This document shows, piece after piece, positions 1-5,785 of a DNA stretch of 8,549 nt; the first letter of the stretch is position 1, and every line of letters begins with the position of its first letter. This DNA is from Actinomycetota bacterium (lineage in GTDB: Bacteria > Actinomycetota > Aquicultoria > Aquicultorales > Aquicultoraceae). The DNA is taken from assembly GCA_030017355.1 (NCBI GenBank), contig JASEIR010000105.1, forward strand, positions 1-8,549. The letters run 5' to 3'. The notes under the pieces are model-generated. The model was not told the DNA's origin and did not search any database. It saw only the letters and a list, made by a program, of their open reading frames with translations. The translations under genes and the position numbers were made by a program.

Positions 1-10
1 GTTTGGACTG

Positions 11-355
11 ATGGATATCATAGCAAGAATTGCTGAGAGCAAGATTCGTGAAGCAATGGAAAACGGCGAGTTTGATAATCTTCCGGGAAGCGGAAAGCCA
101 CTGCAGCTGGAAGACTTATCACGCATTCCTGAGGAATATCGAGCTGCATACATAGTCTTAAAAAACGCCGGCTTTTTGCCTGAAGAGCTCCAGATTAAAA
201 AAGAGATCTACGCGTTGCGCCAATTGATTAATGCTTGCAGCAGCGACGATGAGAAAGATTTGTTAAAGAAAGAATTATTGGAGATGGATTTAAAATACAA
301 CCTTCTTCTAGAAAGAAGGGTAAGGGGCATAAGAAGATTGCGAAAAACTCGATAG
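11..355 (+). CDS. DUF1992 (DnaJ homologue subfamily C member 28-type) small protein
   Basis: This 114-aa protein matches my memory of the DUF1992 family almost from end to end. It opens with the family's MDI-x-IAE-x-KI-x-EA start, followed by NGEFDNLPGSGKPL (residues 18-31) and the KNAGFLPEELQ-KKEI block (about 51-66). The C-terminal half is charged, probably helical, and ends in a basic tail (RRVRGIRRLRKTR). The length is normal for a stand-alone bacterial member, and there is no signal peptide or membrane segment, so it should be cytoplasmic. The function of the family is not established. In eukaryotes the domain is found in DNAJC28-type proteins, but there is no J domain here. The ATG at 11 is favoured because the family motif begins immediately; only a weak GGA lies upstream, and the promoter is outside the window. 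It is the only + strand gene seen and converges on the deacetylase. Confidence 0.88.
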   Translation: MDIIARIAESKIREAMENGEFDNLPGSGKPLQLEDLSRIPEEYRAAYIVLKNAGFLPEELQIKKEIYALRQLINACSSDDEKDLLKKELLEMDLKYNLLLERRVRGIRRLRKTR

Positions 356-381
356 CTGTTTCATTTTTCGGCTTTGTTTTT

Positions 382-453
382 AACTTATCTAATCTGCTGC
401 CTTATAATTTATCTAGTCTACTGCCTTATAACTTATTTAATCTACTGCCTTAA
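382..453. repeat. Three tandem copies of a 24-bp repeat
   Basis: Copies lie at 382-405, 406-429 and 430-453 and share the pattern AAyTTATyTArTCTrCTGCC followed by TTAT or TTAA. They differ from one another at only a few positions. The third copy overlaps the last codons and the TAG stop of the deacetylase on the - strand, and because 24 is a multiple of three, the other copies repeat the gene end in frame just after the stop. This looks like local duplication (slippage) at the 3' end of the gene. No typical GC-rich terminator is visible in this convergent gap. Confidence 0.85.
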
Positions 454-1686
454 GAAAGTTTGATAAATAATCGATGCGACATCAGCCCTGGTTGCCAGCT
501 GGCTAGATTTGGATGCTGGAATAAAGTTGTATGTCCCTGTATTATCTGCCGTTGGGGTTTCAGTATAACTGATAACCTGACTAGGTGCCGTGCTGGTAGG
601 TTCTATAGCTTGCCCCGAATCCTGGCGGTTTGCAATCAGCTCTGCCAGCCTAGCTACTTCTTGTTTTGTAACCAACTCAAAAGGACCAAATCCAATTCCT
701 GAGTTGCTGCTTATCAATCCTCTTACAGCCATCGCCTCAATATATGGCCAAGCCCAAAAATCTCCTCTGACATCGCAAAAGAGCCCGCGGTACGCACTTT
801 CAGGCGCTATTCCCTTTGCCTTCATTAGCATAGTTGCTAATTCAGCCCGGTTGATTGTTTTCTGGGGCCTAAAAGTGCCATCTTTGTATCCTGAAATAAT
901 GCCCTTTTCAACCAGTGCCTTAACTGGCTCATAATACCAGCTAAAGCGGTGGACATCTGTCAACCCAGGCAGGTGCTGCTGTGGCTGAGGCTTTCCAAAA
1001 AAAGTTGGGATATCTGTAAATGTATAACCCTTGCTCTTTATATATTTTATTACGGCAGGAAGTGCTTGAATTGTATTCTCGCATCCAAGATGCATTATGA
1101 TTATAGCGCCAGGTTTCAGGCCTTTTTTGACTCTTTGGATAATGTCGTTTGCTGTTGTATCGGAGCTCCAGTCTCTTGTATCGATATTCCACATAAATAT
1201 TTTGTTATAGCCCGCTTTTTCAAGAGCATTACCGACCCTATCATTATAAGACCCATAAGGTGACCTAAAAAACGGCTGCATATCTATCCCAAGGACGTTC
1301 TTAACCGTATCTCCTGCTGCCTGTGCCTCAGCAATAATTTTTACATCGGACAGTTCAACCATTTTTGGGTGAGTATTCGAGTGATTGCATATTGCAAATC
1401 CGCTGTCCCTTAAGTAGCGCGCCTGCGCAGGATAACCCTTAACACCATTTCCCACAAGGAAAAAGGTGGCTGTAATCCCTTCATTGCTTAATATGCTTGC
1501 AAGCCTCTCCGTAAAACCAGGCCTTGGACGGTCATCAAAGGTAAGTGCAACAACTTTTTCTTTTGTTGGCAAACTATAGATTTGCTGAGGTTTTGCATAT
1601 AGCGGTGAAGCTAAACCAGTGATAATAATGACGAGGAAAAGCATGGTGAAAAGATTCATGGATCTGATGCTTTGTTTAAAAATCAT
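442..1686 (-). CDS. Exported polysaccharide deacetylase (NodB homology) with SLH domains
   Basis: This 414-aa protein should remove acetyl (or related) groups from cell-wall or extracellular polysaccharide outside the cell. Residues 1-31 form a signal peptide: a basic start, the hydrophobic LFTMLFLVIIITGLA, then SPLYA before KPQQ. The NodB domain covers about 40-225. It shows TFDD (49-52), metal-ligand histidines in the HSNTHP motif (H102, H106), RSPYG (141-145), DTRDW (169-173) and the late catalytic MHLG (H199). The usual TFDDGP reads TFDDRP here. SLH repeats follow at about 246-293 (GIISGYKDGTFRP) and 301-351, then a Thr/Ser/Pro-rich linker and a partial SLH at 398-414. These would anchor the enzyme to secondary wall polymer. 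The ATG at 1686 is chosen because GGAGTGA (1691-1697) precedes it and the signal peptide begins there; an upstream in-frame TTG at 1767 would spoil the leader. No partner genes flank it. Confidence 0.92.
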   Translation of the reverse strand: MIFKQSIRSMNLFTMLFLVIIITGLASPLYAKPQQIYSLPTKEKVVALTFDDRPRPGFTERLASILSNEGITATFFLVGNGVKGYPAQARYLRDSGFAICNHSNTHPKMVELSDVKIIAEAQAAGDTVKNVLGIDMQPFFRSPYGSYNDRVGNALEKAGYNKIFMWNIDTRDWSSDTTANDIIQRVKKGLKPGAIIIMHLGCENTIQALPAVIKYIKSKGYTFTDIPTFFGKPQPQQHLPGLTDVHRFSWYYEPVKALVEKGIISGYKDGTFRPQKTINRAELATMLMKAKGIAPESAYRGLFCDVRGDFWAWPYIEAMAVRGLISSNSGIGFGPFELVTKQEVARLAELIANRQDSGQAIEPTSTAPSQVISYTETPTADNTGTYNFIPASKSSQLATRADVASIIYQTFLRQ

Positions 1687-1690
1687 AGGC

Positions 1691-1697
1691 TCACTCC
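1691..1697 (-). promoter_or_regulatory. Ribosome binding site fixing the deacetylase start
   Basis: On the - strand GGAGTGA is followed by GCCT and then ATG (1686-1684). This strong site supports the ATG that begins the signal peptide over the longer reading frame that opens with TTG at 1767. Confidence 0.7.
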
Positions 1698-1904
1698 ATT
1701 TCTGCAAACGGTAGTTTGTTGGCCAAACATAAACAAAACAGCAGTTAGATGGCTGTAAGATTGCCAAATATGCCAGAAATAGGCGTGAGAGTTATTCCCA
1801 ATCTGGGCATCATTTATGCGAAGGAAAAGGATTTTCTTAAGTTTCAATAGAAGGGGTTTAAATCGAAATTAGATGGAAGGGCAAGTTTTAGAGTATCTTT
1901 AAAA

Positions 1905-1950
1905 GCCGAGGACCTAGCCCTTCCCCTCCTGCTAAGGCAAGGCCCTCGGC
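1905..1950 (-). terminator. Long GC-rich hairpin, possible terminator or attenuator
   Basis: On the - strand GCCGAGG (1950-1944) pairs perfectly with CCTCGGC (1911-1905). The stem continues inwards, with one mismatch and two G-U pairs, through GCCTTGCCTT against AAGGGCTAGGT, giving about 17 pairs around an 11-nt purine-rich loop (AGCAGGAGGGG). On the - strand it is followed by TTTT, then AAAG. This is terminator-like but with a short U-run. It sits about 220 nt upstream of the deacetylase start, so it may end transcription from the 151-aa gene or act as a conditional terminator in the leader. The purine-rich loop could also bind another RNA. Confidence 0.5.
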
Positions 1951-2083
1951 CTACCCTCTTTTGAGTAATAGCACAAATGCATAACTAAGTGCAAGTACCC
2001 ACCCAAGACTTTTTGGGGTCAGCTATCATACTTTAGGTCGGCTGTTAACCCTATTCGGTTGGCATAGAGTTTCTGCATAACCT

Positions 2084-2119
2084 GGTGGTATATAAGTTGC
2101 AGGTTGTATATAAGTTACA
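2084..2119. repeat. 18-bp tandem duplication (two copies)
   Basis: GGTGGTATATAAGTTGCA (2084-2101) is followed directly by GGTTGTATATAAGTTACA (2102-2119), with 16 of 18 positions identical. It lies 26 bp beyond the stop of the 151-aa gene. No function is evident. Confidence 0.75.
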
Positions 2120-2145
2120 GTGTAGGAACGCCCCAGCAGCCCTTT

Positions 2146-2601
2146 TTAATCATCTGCATAGTCACCAACAATCTCATTCCCAATAGCGGTATCAAAACAT
2201 TGAAACGTCCCTTTCTCCATCTCTTCATAAATCGCAAATGCCTCTCGTAAAACAGCATCGCAAACCTGGTGAGCAGTTGGATTCTCGATTCTCTGTAAGC
2301 ATCTATTAGCAGCATTGGCAAGCCGACCAAAAAACTCTATCTTAGAGCAGCTATCTAACCTGTTTTCGGCATAAAATGCGTCTCTAAGCCTTTCAAATAA
2401 CCAAGAGACCTCTAATGCATGCTCTGTAATTACATACCGAGGGTCAGGATAAAAGCCCCTTCCTTTACTTTGAGGAGCACTTTGAGGAGTAGTCTTTGAA
2501 ATCACAACATCGGCACCGCTCCAAGGTCTACTCGCACAAGGAATACTAGACCTTGATACCTCATTCTCTAGCTGATAAAGTTGCTGAATCGTCTTGCTCA
2601 T
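2146..2601 (-). CDS. Hypothetical protein of 151 aa, family not recognised
   Basis: I do not recognise this protein. It is probably a real gene: an uninterrupted frame with ATG at 2601 preceded by AAGGAGA (2609-2615) at good spacing. The N-terminal 50 residues are Ser/Pro/Gln-rich and likely disordered. From about residue 55 onwards the sequence is mostly predicted helix (HALEVSWLFERLRDAFYAEN, then a stretch with several Ala/Arg/Leu, then CDAVLREAFAIYEEMEKG), and the tail is acidic (GDYADD). Five cysteines are scattered with no metal-site spacing. There is no signal peptide or transmembrane segment, so it is likely cytoplasmic. It stands alone, with 172 bp to the transposase relic upstream and 459 bp to the deacetylase downstream. 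It could be a lineage-specific gene or cargo near the mobile-element relic. Confidence 0.7.
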   Translation of the reverse strand: MSKTIQQLYQLENEVSRSSIPCASRPWSGADVVISKTTPQSAPQSKGRGFYPDPRYVITEHALEVSWLFERLRDAFYAENRLDSCSKIEFFGRLANAANRCLQRIENPTAHQVCDAVLREAFAIYEEMEKGTFQCFDTAIGNEIVGDYADD

Positions 2602-2706
2602 CTTAATCTCTCCTTCTTTGTTTTACTTCTTTAGGATGCTATCCAACAGCCTAAGAGCTAGGTTATTTGCAGATAGTGCTCAGTTATGGCTCCACCTTTT
2701 GATATA

Positions 2707-2736
2707 CATTTACTCTGCCCTAGTTTATTTTATCAA
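2707..2736 (-). promoter_or_regulatory. Possible sigma70-type promoter for the 151-aa gene
   Basis: On the - strand TTGATA (2736-2731) and TAAATG (2712-2707) are separated by 18 bp, about 100 nt before the gene start. The -10 match is poor. A direct repeat (2740-2758) lies immediately upstream of the -35. This is suggestive only. Confidence 0.25.
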
Positions 2737-2739
2737 AAG

Positions 2740-2758
2740 TTGCCTCAAAAATTGCCTC
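2740..2758. repeat. Direct repeat TTGCCTC x2 with 12-bp period
   Basis: TTGCCTC occurs at 2740-2746 and 2752-2758 (GAGGCAA on the - strand), abutting the putative -35 of the 151-aa gene. It could be a protein binding site, or chance in AT-rich flank. Confidence 0.35.
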
Positions 2759-2773
2759 ATCTGGGACGTATCC

Positions 2774-3276
2774 TTAAGCATTTACGTATTTGTTATTCAA
2801 GCACAATATTTTTGCTCTCATGCTACCTTTGCGTGTTCTAAGAATGGCATATACGGTACTTGGTTTAACCCCCAGGGCTCGGCCAAGCATCTTTGGAGGC
2901 AGTAAGTATCGCTTTGCGCCACAGAAGATGGTTGCAGCACGAGCTTTAGCAATACGGCACCAGAGTTGATGCATACCTGTTTTGAAACAGGTGCCCGCTC
3001 TTTTGTATCGCTTATTAAAATAGACGGCGTAGCTTGTTAGAAGGCGTCGCATACACGTTGCAAGGGTGGTACCAAAGTTTGATAAGAAGGTGTACGTGGT
3101 TTGGCATAAGGCAGAAGGCATATAGCGCATCTACCTCTTCTGCAACCACGCGGCAAAGCGTTCGCATAAAGTAGCAGCAGTCGCCCTCATCGATAAAAAT
3201 CGCCTTTTACTCATTTGCCGCGGCAAATAACATGATATGTAAGACCTGCGATATCAAGCCGTGCTTCTCGTGGCAT
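2774..3276 (-). pseudogene. Degraded RAYT / IS200-like (Y1, HUH) transposase
   Basis: Reading the - strand from ATG at 3276 in three successive frames recovers a REP-associated tyrosine transposase. The pieces in order are the N-terminus MPREARLDIAGLTYHVICRG; then the segment with KAIF-x-DEGD and the HUH histidines in FCLMPNHVHLLI (3107-3084); then MRRLLTSYAVYFNKRYKRAG; then GHLFQNRY with the catalytic-type Tyr (codon 2975-2973). A C-terminal helix-turn-helix segment ends at 2774 (KMLGRALGVKPSTVYAIL). Breaks are a TGA at 3213-3211 and a TAA at 3209-3207, a shift near 3075-3085, and a shift near 2992 followed by TAA at 2948-2946. A stretch between the Tyr region and the HTH is missing compared with full-length relatives. 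The longest unbroken piece is 118 codons and should not be read as a gene. Such enzymes are known to act on REP-type palindromes as single-stranded DNA, but this copy is dead. Confidence 0.85.
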
Positions 3277-3281
3277 AGGTT

Positions 3282-3300
3282 TAGGCTAGCATAGGCTAGC
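3282..3300. repeat. Direct repeat TAGGCTAGC x2, 10-bp period
   Basis: TAGGCTAGC occurs at 3282-3290 and 3292-3300, just upstream of the transposase relic start. Each copy contains the palindrome GCTAGC. It may be part of the element's end or a regulatory site; the role is unknown. Confidence 0.45.
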
Positions 3301-3319
3301 TTATGGATGGCTCTTTAGT

Positions 3320-3347
3320 CAATAATATGCGCCATTGCATATTATTG
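3320..3347. repeat. Perfect 11-bp inverted repeat with 6-bp loop
   Basis: CAATAATATGC (3320-3330) and GCATATTATTG (3337-3347) are exact reverse complements around GCCATT. The second arm also begins a 10-bp-period direct repeat of ATTGCATAT (3334-3342 and 3344-3352). It lies between the HEPN gene end and the transposase relic. No U-run follows on either strand, so a terminator is unlikely. An operator-like site or an element-end palindrome fits better. Confidence 0.55.
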
Positions 3348-3388
3348 CATATGGAATATACAAATGCGTAAGGATGCTTCCCAGGAGG

Positions 3389-3781
3389 CTACTTAATTTT
3401 ATTTTCGACCCATTCAACAACCTCTTCAGCTAATTTAATAGCCTCTTCATATTCATCGTCTGTCACAGGCTCACCTATGCCGGGATATCTAGCCTCTACT
3501 GCATAGTCGGTAAGTTTTACCGTATCCCTAACTTGAGCAGGAACTTCTTCCCCATGTTTTTCAAGTATGTTTATCAGCTCAGCCAGGTCATGAACATAGG
3601 GAAAGCGGACATTTCTATACAACAAAAGAGCTTTAATAGATTTTTCGGCTGCCTGTTGCGCATTAAAGCAGAGATCTTCCAAATATATACCTGGCTGCTT
3701 ATTCTTTGCTTGTATTAAATTACTCTTAGCGCGATTTAACCATTCTTCAGGTGTATTTGGGGGTAAACGATCAGGCGGCAT
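3389..3781 (-). CDS. HEPN-domain protein, putative toxin of an MNT/HEPN pair
   Basis: This 130-aa, mostly helical protein is a HEPN-domain (PF05168-like) member. It shows WLNRAKSNLIQA, then FNAQQAAEKSIKALLLY (about 39-55), then the R-x4-H motif as RFPYVH (R59 and H64), then HDLAELINIL. In known type VII toxin-antitoxin systems (HepT/MntA), HEPN is an RNA-cleaving or growth-arresting toxin that the MNT partner inactivates by AMPylating a Tyr in RX4HXY. Here that position is Leu (HDL), as is typical of the PF05168 branch, so neutralisation may differ. The ATG at 3781 is preferred to the in-frame TTG at 3787. It overlaps the 3' end of the MNT gene by 11 bp, which implies translational coupling. 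The assignment to HEPN is firm; toxicity is inferred. Confidence 0.88.
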   Translation of the reverse strand: MPPDRLPPNTPEEWLNRAKSNLIQAKNKQPGIYLEDLCFNAQQAAEKSIKALLLYRNVRFPYVHDLAELINILEKHGEEVPAQVRDTVKLTDYAVEARYPGIGEPVTDDEYEEAIKLAEEVVEWVENKIK

Positions 3782-4100
3782 ATACAACCTGCCCTTCCTT
3801 AAGGGCCGGCTCTATGATAAGCGCAAAGGAGTCTTTATATCGCTCTATGTCCTCAGTTGTAACCACTATCACGTCAACTGCCTGCCCTACCCCAATCAGG
3901 TTCTTATATATCTCACCTGCTAATTTTCGGCGGTGCACCCCTGGTTTAACCACAACAAGTATATCTACATCGCTGTTAGGGCCCATCTCGCCCCGGGCCG
4001 CTGAACCAAAAAGGATAATTTTCTCAGGGTGAGCTACTTCTACTATTCTGTTAATTATATTTTTTAGGATTTGCTCGCTTAGTTTCTTTTTTCTTCCCAT
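3771..4100 (-). CDS. MNT-type nucleotidyltransferase, putative antitoxin
   Basis: This 109-aa minimal nucleotidyltransferase has the exact GSX10DXD signature (G32-S33, D44 and D46, in LFGSAARG...SDVDILVVV) and the third acidic residue D76 in VDVIVV. The catalytic core is therefore intact. Relatives transfer AMP to a partner HEPN protein (MntA in type VII toxin-antitoxin systems); that reaction is inferred here from the family. The N-terminus is basic (MGRKKK). The length is usual for stand-alone members. The ATG at 4100 lies 32 bp past the hsdS relic, with only a weak AAGAG site upstream, and the 3' end overlaps the HEPN gene by 11 bp. The pair sits inside an R-M island, where such modules are common. 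Confidence 0.9.
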   Translation of the reverse strand: MGRKKKLSEQILKNIINRIVEVAHPEKIILFGSAARGEMGPNSDVDILVVVKPGVHRRKLAGEIYKNLIGVGQAVDVIVVTTEDIERYKDSFALIIEPALKEGQVVYAA

Positions 4101-4132
4101 AACAATCGCTCTTAGAAATTGTAAGCTTTCTA

Positions 4133-5396
4133 TTAAACTTTCACCTGCGGTAGGTCTTTAACTCTGATTTTACCTGTCATCAGATAATGCAGCAACGTTT
4201 TTACAGAGTCTCTATCGCCCGCTTTCGGTTTTCTTCCGCCTCGATTTTACGATCGACTGTTTGGAGAATGCGGGCAATTTGTTGTTGTTCGGGGATGGGT
4301 GGGAGGGGCACCCTAAATGCCTTTACGATCATTGTGTTAAGGTTAGGCTGCGTGCAGCGTGGTGCTAATTCTATTAGTTTTTTTCTCGATTTCTCTAAAA
4401 GATAATACAGGTAATTTTTATCTACATTAGGCTCCAATAGCGCTAAATAACCATCATGAATACATCCATCGATACCTAATATAACTGGTTTACCAACTGT
4501 GCCACTATTAGTTAAAAGAAGGGTGCCTGCTTCAACAAAGAAACTTTTTCTTTTTCCCTCTTCGGTTAAGAACTCATCTGTACCTGCCAAGAACTTACCC
4601 CTCTGATACTTTCTTAAATCTGAAATTTTAATCCAGTGAATGCCTTTCTTAGCAAAATATCTAGGGTTGCCTTTTGGTCGCGGTGATGCTCCCCTGCGAA
4701 TATTCACTATATCACCTAGCGCCGATAGACGCCAATGCTCGGGCACGGGGCCAATTTCGGTTTCTTTGAGGGGGACATCATTAATCTGGTCGTAAGGGAC
4801 GGGGCCGTAAGTGAAAAGATGGCACATGAGTGATTTTTTCAGCTCCCGCGCAGCATCAATAACCTTCTCCGCCCCCAATCCCCCGCTGAATGGCATCCAA
4901 TATAGACAATCTGTTCCTGCTCAGATATTGAGGGGCAGATTATATACTCACTAGATAAAAAATCGTTTAATTTAAAATTACGAATGCCAGTTGTCTGCTT
5001 TTCATAAACCCTAGTTCGCCTATCTGATACAAATGCTCCCAATACCATCTATAGAAAGCAGGTAGAACTTTATCGCTCAACACAAGCCGTTTTACAAAGT
5101 TACTAAAAGTTAAAGGTTCGTCTAACCGATCGATAAAATTCTTTTTGATCAAAACAATGCGGCCTGTAGGTTGTGCTTTACTGCCACCCGAAATCTCAAT
5201 AAGTATATCATTAGGCTTTAGCACCACTTTATCTAAGCGAGTGGTCTTAATATATCGTTCAGGGATACCTGCCGGGATTCCCTTATCGACTTTTGGAAAA
5301 TCAGTGCCCCTTAGAACGAAGCTTTGTATCAGACCATCAGATTGTTCCTCACTGCCCCATTCGCCTGGAGAGTTGGCTGGCGCCTGGCACCTGAAT
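4133..5396 (-). pseudogene. hsdS: Type I restriction specificity subunit HsdS, truncated and frameshifted
   Basis: Conceptual translation across frames gives a two-TRD HsdS. The first TRD holds GEWGSEEQSDG, SFVLRGTDFP and LKPNDILIEISGGSKAQPTG (about 5370-5165), then TTGIRNFKLNDF and SEQEQIVYI. A conserved linker follows (AARELKKSLMCHLFTYGPVP), then the second TRD (GPVPEHWRLSALGDIVNI, then RVPLPPIPEQQQIARIL), and the C-terminal KTLLHYLMTGKIRVKDLP ending at TAA 4135-4133. The frame breaks near 5000, near 4898, in C5 runs at 4872-4884, and near 4202. The largest open piece is 4201-4896. The first tens of residues are missing, because the gene begins inside the cut Mrr gene. HsdS normally selects the DNA target for HsdM/HsdR; no hsdM or hsdR is visible here. 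Homopolymer sequencing error could explain some shifts but not the truncation. Confidence 0.85.
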
Positions 5397-5702
5397 CAAA
5401 AATAGTACATCAATTCTTTGGGGTTTTTCTTTTAAAACTTCAAGCCCGCGATGTGAAATAGAAAAATAACCGCGCCGAGGCGATACTAAGAGCCCTGCCT
5501 TTTTCAAATAAGTGCGAGCCCAACTTACACGATTATCAAAAACAGTTTGTCTTCCACTTGGCAATAATTCTTTCCTCTCATCGCTAGTTAATCCAAATTT
5601 ATCTGCTAAAACATCTACGGCTTCGCGGAGCGAATGTTCTTTCTCGTCACCTGCAAACTCAAGCAATGGTAGCATTATGGTTTGATAATCTGGTATTGCC
5701 AA
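5349..5702 (-). CDS. N-terminal winged-helix part of an Mrr-like restriction protein, truncated by fusion
   Basis: Residues 1-102 match the Mrr N-terminal winged-helix domain: MAIPDYQTIMLPLLEFAGD, KEHSLREAVDVLADKFGLT, LLPSGRQTVFDNRVSWARTYLKKAGLL, RRGYFSISHRGLEVLK, then RIDV-x-FL. Full Mrr proteins are about 300 aa and continue into a PD-(D/E)XK nuclease domain that cuts methylated DNA. Here that domain is absent. After codon 102 (near 5396) the frame runs into hsdS DNA out of frame and stops after 15 foreign residues (QVPGASQLSRRMGQ region). The start is TTG at 5702, supported by AGGAGG (5709-5714) six bases upstream. The product cannot cleave DNA, but it could still be made as a small DNA-binding protein. 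It lies 83 bp downstream of the AlbA_2 gene. Confidence 0.85.
   Translation of the reverse strand: MAIPDYQTIMLPLLEFAGDEKEHSLREAVDVLADKFGLTSDERKELLPSGRQTVFDNRVSWARTYLKKAGLLVSPRRGYFSISHRGLEVLKEKPQRIDVLFLIQVPGASQLSRRMGQ
5379..5392. repeat. REP-like palindrome at the Mrr/HsdS junction
   Basis: GGCGCC-T-GGCACC is a near-perfect palindrome (one mismatch) lying a few bases from the point where Mrr similarity ends and HsdS similarity begins. From general recollection, GGTGCC/GGCACC palindromes are frequent dispersed repeats near RAYT transposases in some anaerobes; that link is inference. It could mark the deletion or insertion scar. Confidence 0.5.
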
Positions 5703-5708
5703 TTAAAG

Positions 5709-5714
5709 CCTCCT
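5709..5714 (-). promoter_or_regulatory. Ribosome binding site that decides the TTG start of the Mrr fragment
   Basis: On the - strand AGGAGG is followed by CTTTAA and then TTG (5702-5700). This ideal spacing, together with the family's usual MAIPDYQ start, shows that TTG is the initiator. Confidence 0.8.
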
Positions 5715-5785
5715 TCACACATTAAGCCTTAAGTTATAGGCAATGTTCCTCTTGATAACCACTTGAAAGCAAGTAAATGAATTAT

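Larger units (their letters stand above)
1687..2145. other. 459-bp gene-free leader upstream of the deacetylase
   Basis: No credible coding sequence was found here on either strand. The stretch holds a long hairpin (1905-1950), a smaller CCCAA/TTGGG stem-loop near 2000-2020, and an 18-bp tandem duplication (2084-2119). It lies upstream of the deacetylase and downstream of the 151-aa gene on the - strand, so it may be a structured 5' leader for the deacetylase. I compared it by eye with the c-di-GMP, c-di-AMP, SRP, cobalamin and TPP RNA consensus motifs that I remember and could not match any. No convincing -35/-10 pair stands out. Confidence 0.5.

Noticed and set aside
341..380. Possible terminator after the DUF1992 gene (CGAAAAA/TTTTTCG arms, then GCTTTGTTTTT)
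   Set aside because: The stem is only 7 bp and nearly all A-T, with a 16-nt loop; too weak to call.
382..453. CRISPR array
   Set aside because: The 24-bp units are contiguous with no spacers, and no cas gene is present.
941..1263. Open frames antisense or out of frame to the deacetylase (for example 949-1263 + and 941-1192 -)
   Set aside because: They overlap a well-supported gene, show no family motifs and have no credible ribosome binding site.
1687..1767. A 27-residue N-terminal extension of the deacetylase from TTG at 1767
   Set aside because: It would bury the signal peptide, and the ATG at 1686 has a strong ribosome binding site.
1890..2070. Known riboswitch or SRP RNA in the leader
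   Set aside because: By-eye comparison did not recover the conserved core sequences of c-di-GMP, c-di-AMP, TPP, cobalamin or SRP RNAs.
2975..2992. Palindrome ACCTGTTT-TG-AAACAGGT
   Set aside because: It falls on the codons of the conserved LFQNR segment of the transposase, so coding constraint explains it.
5761..5774. Small hairpin ACTTG-AAAG-CAAGT between the AlbA_2 gene and the Mrr fragment
   Set aside because: It has only 5 bp of stem and no U-run; such stems arise by chance.
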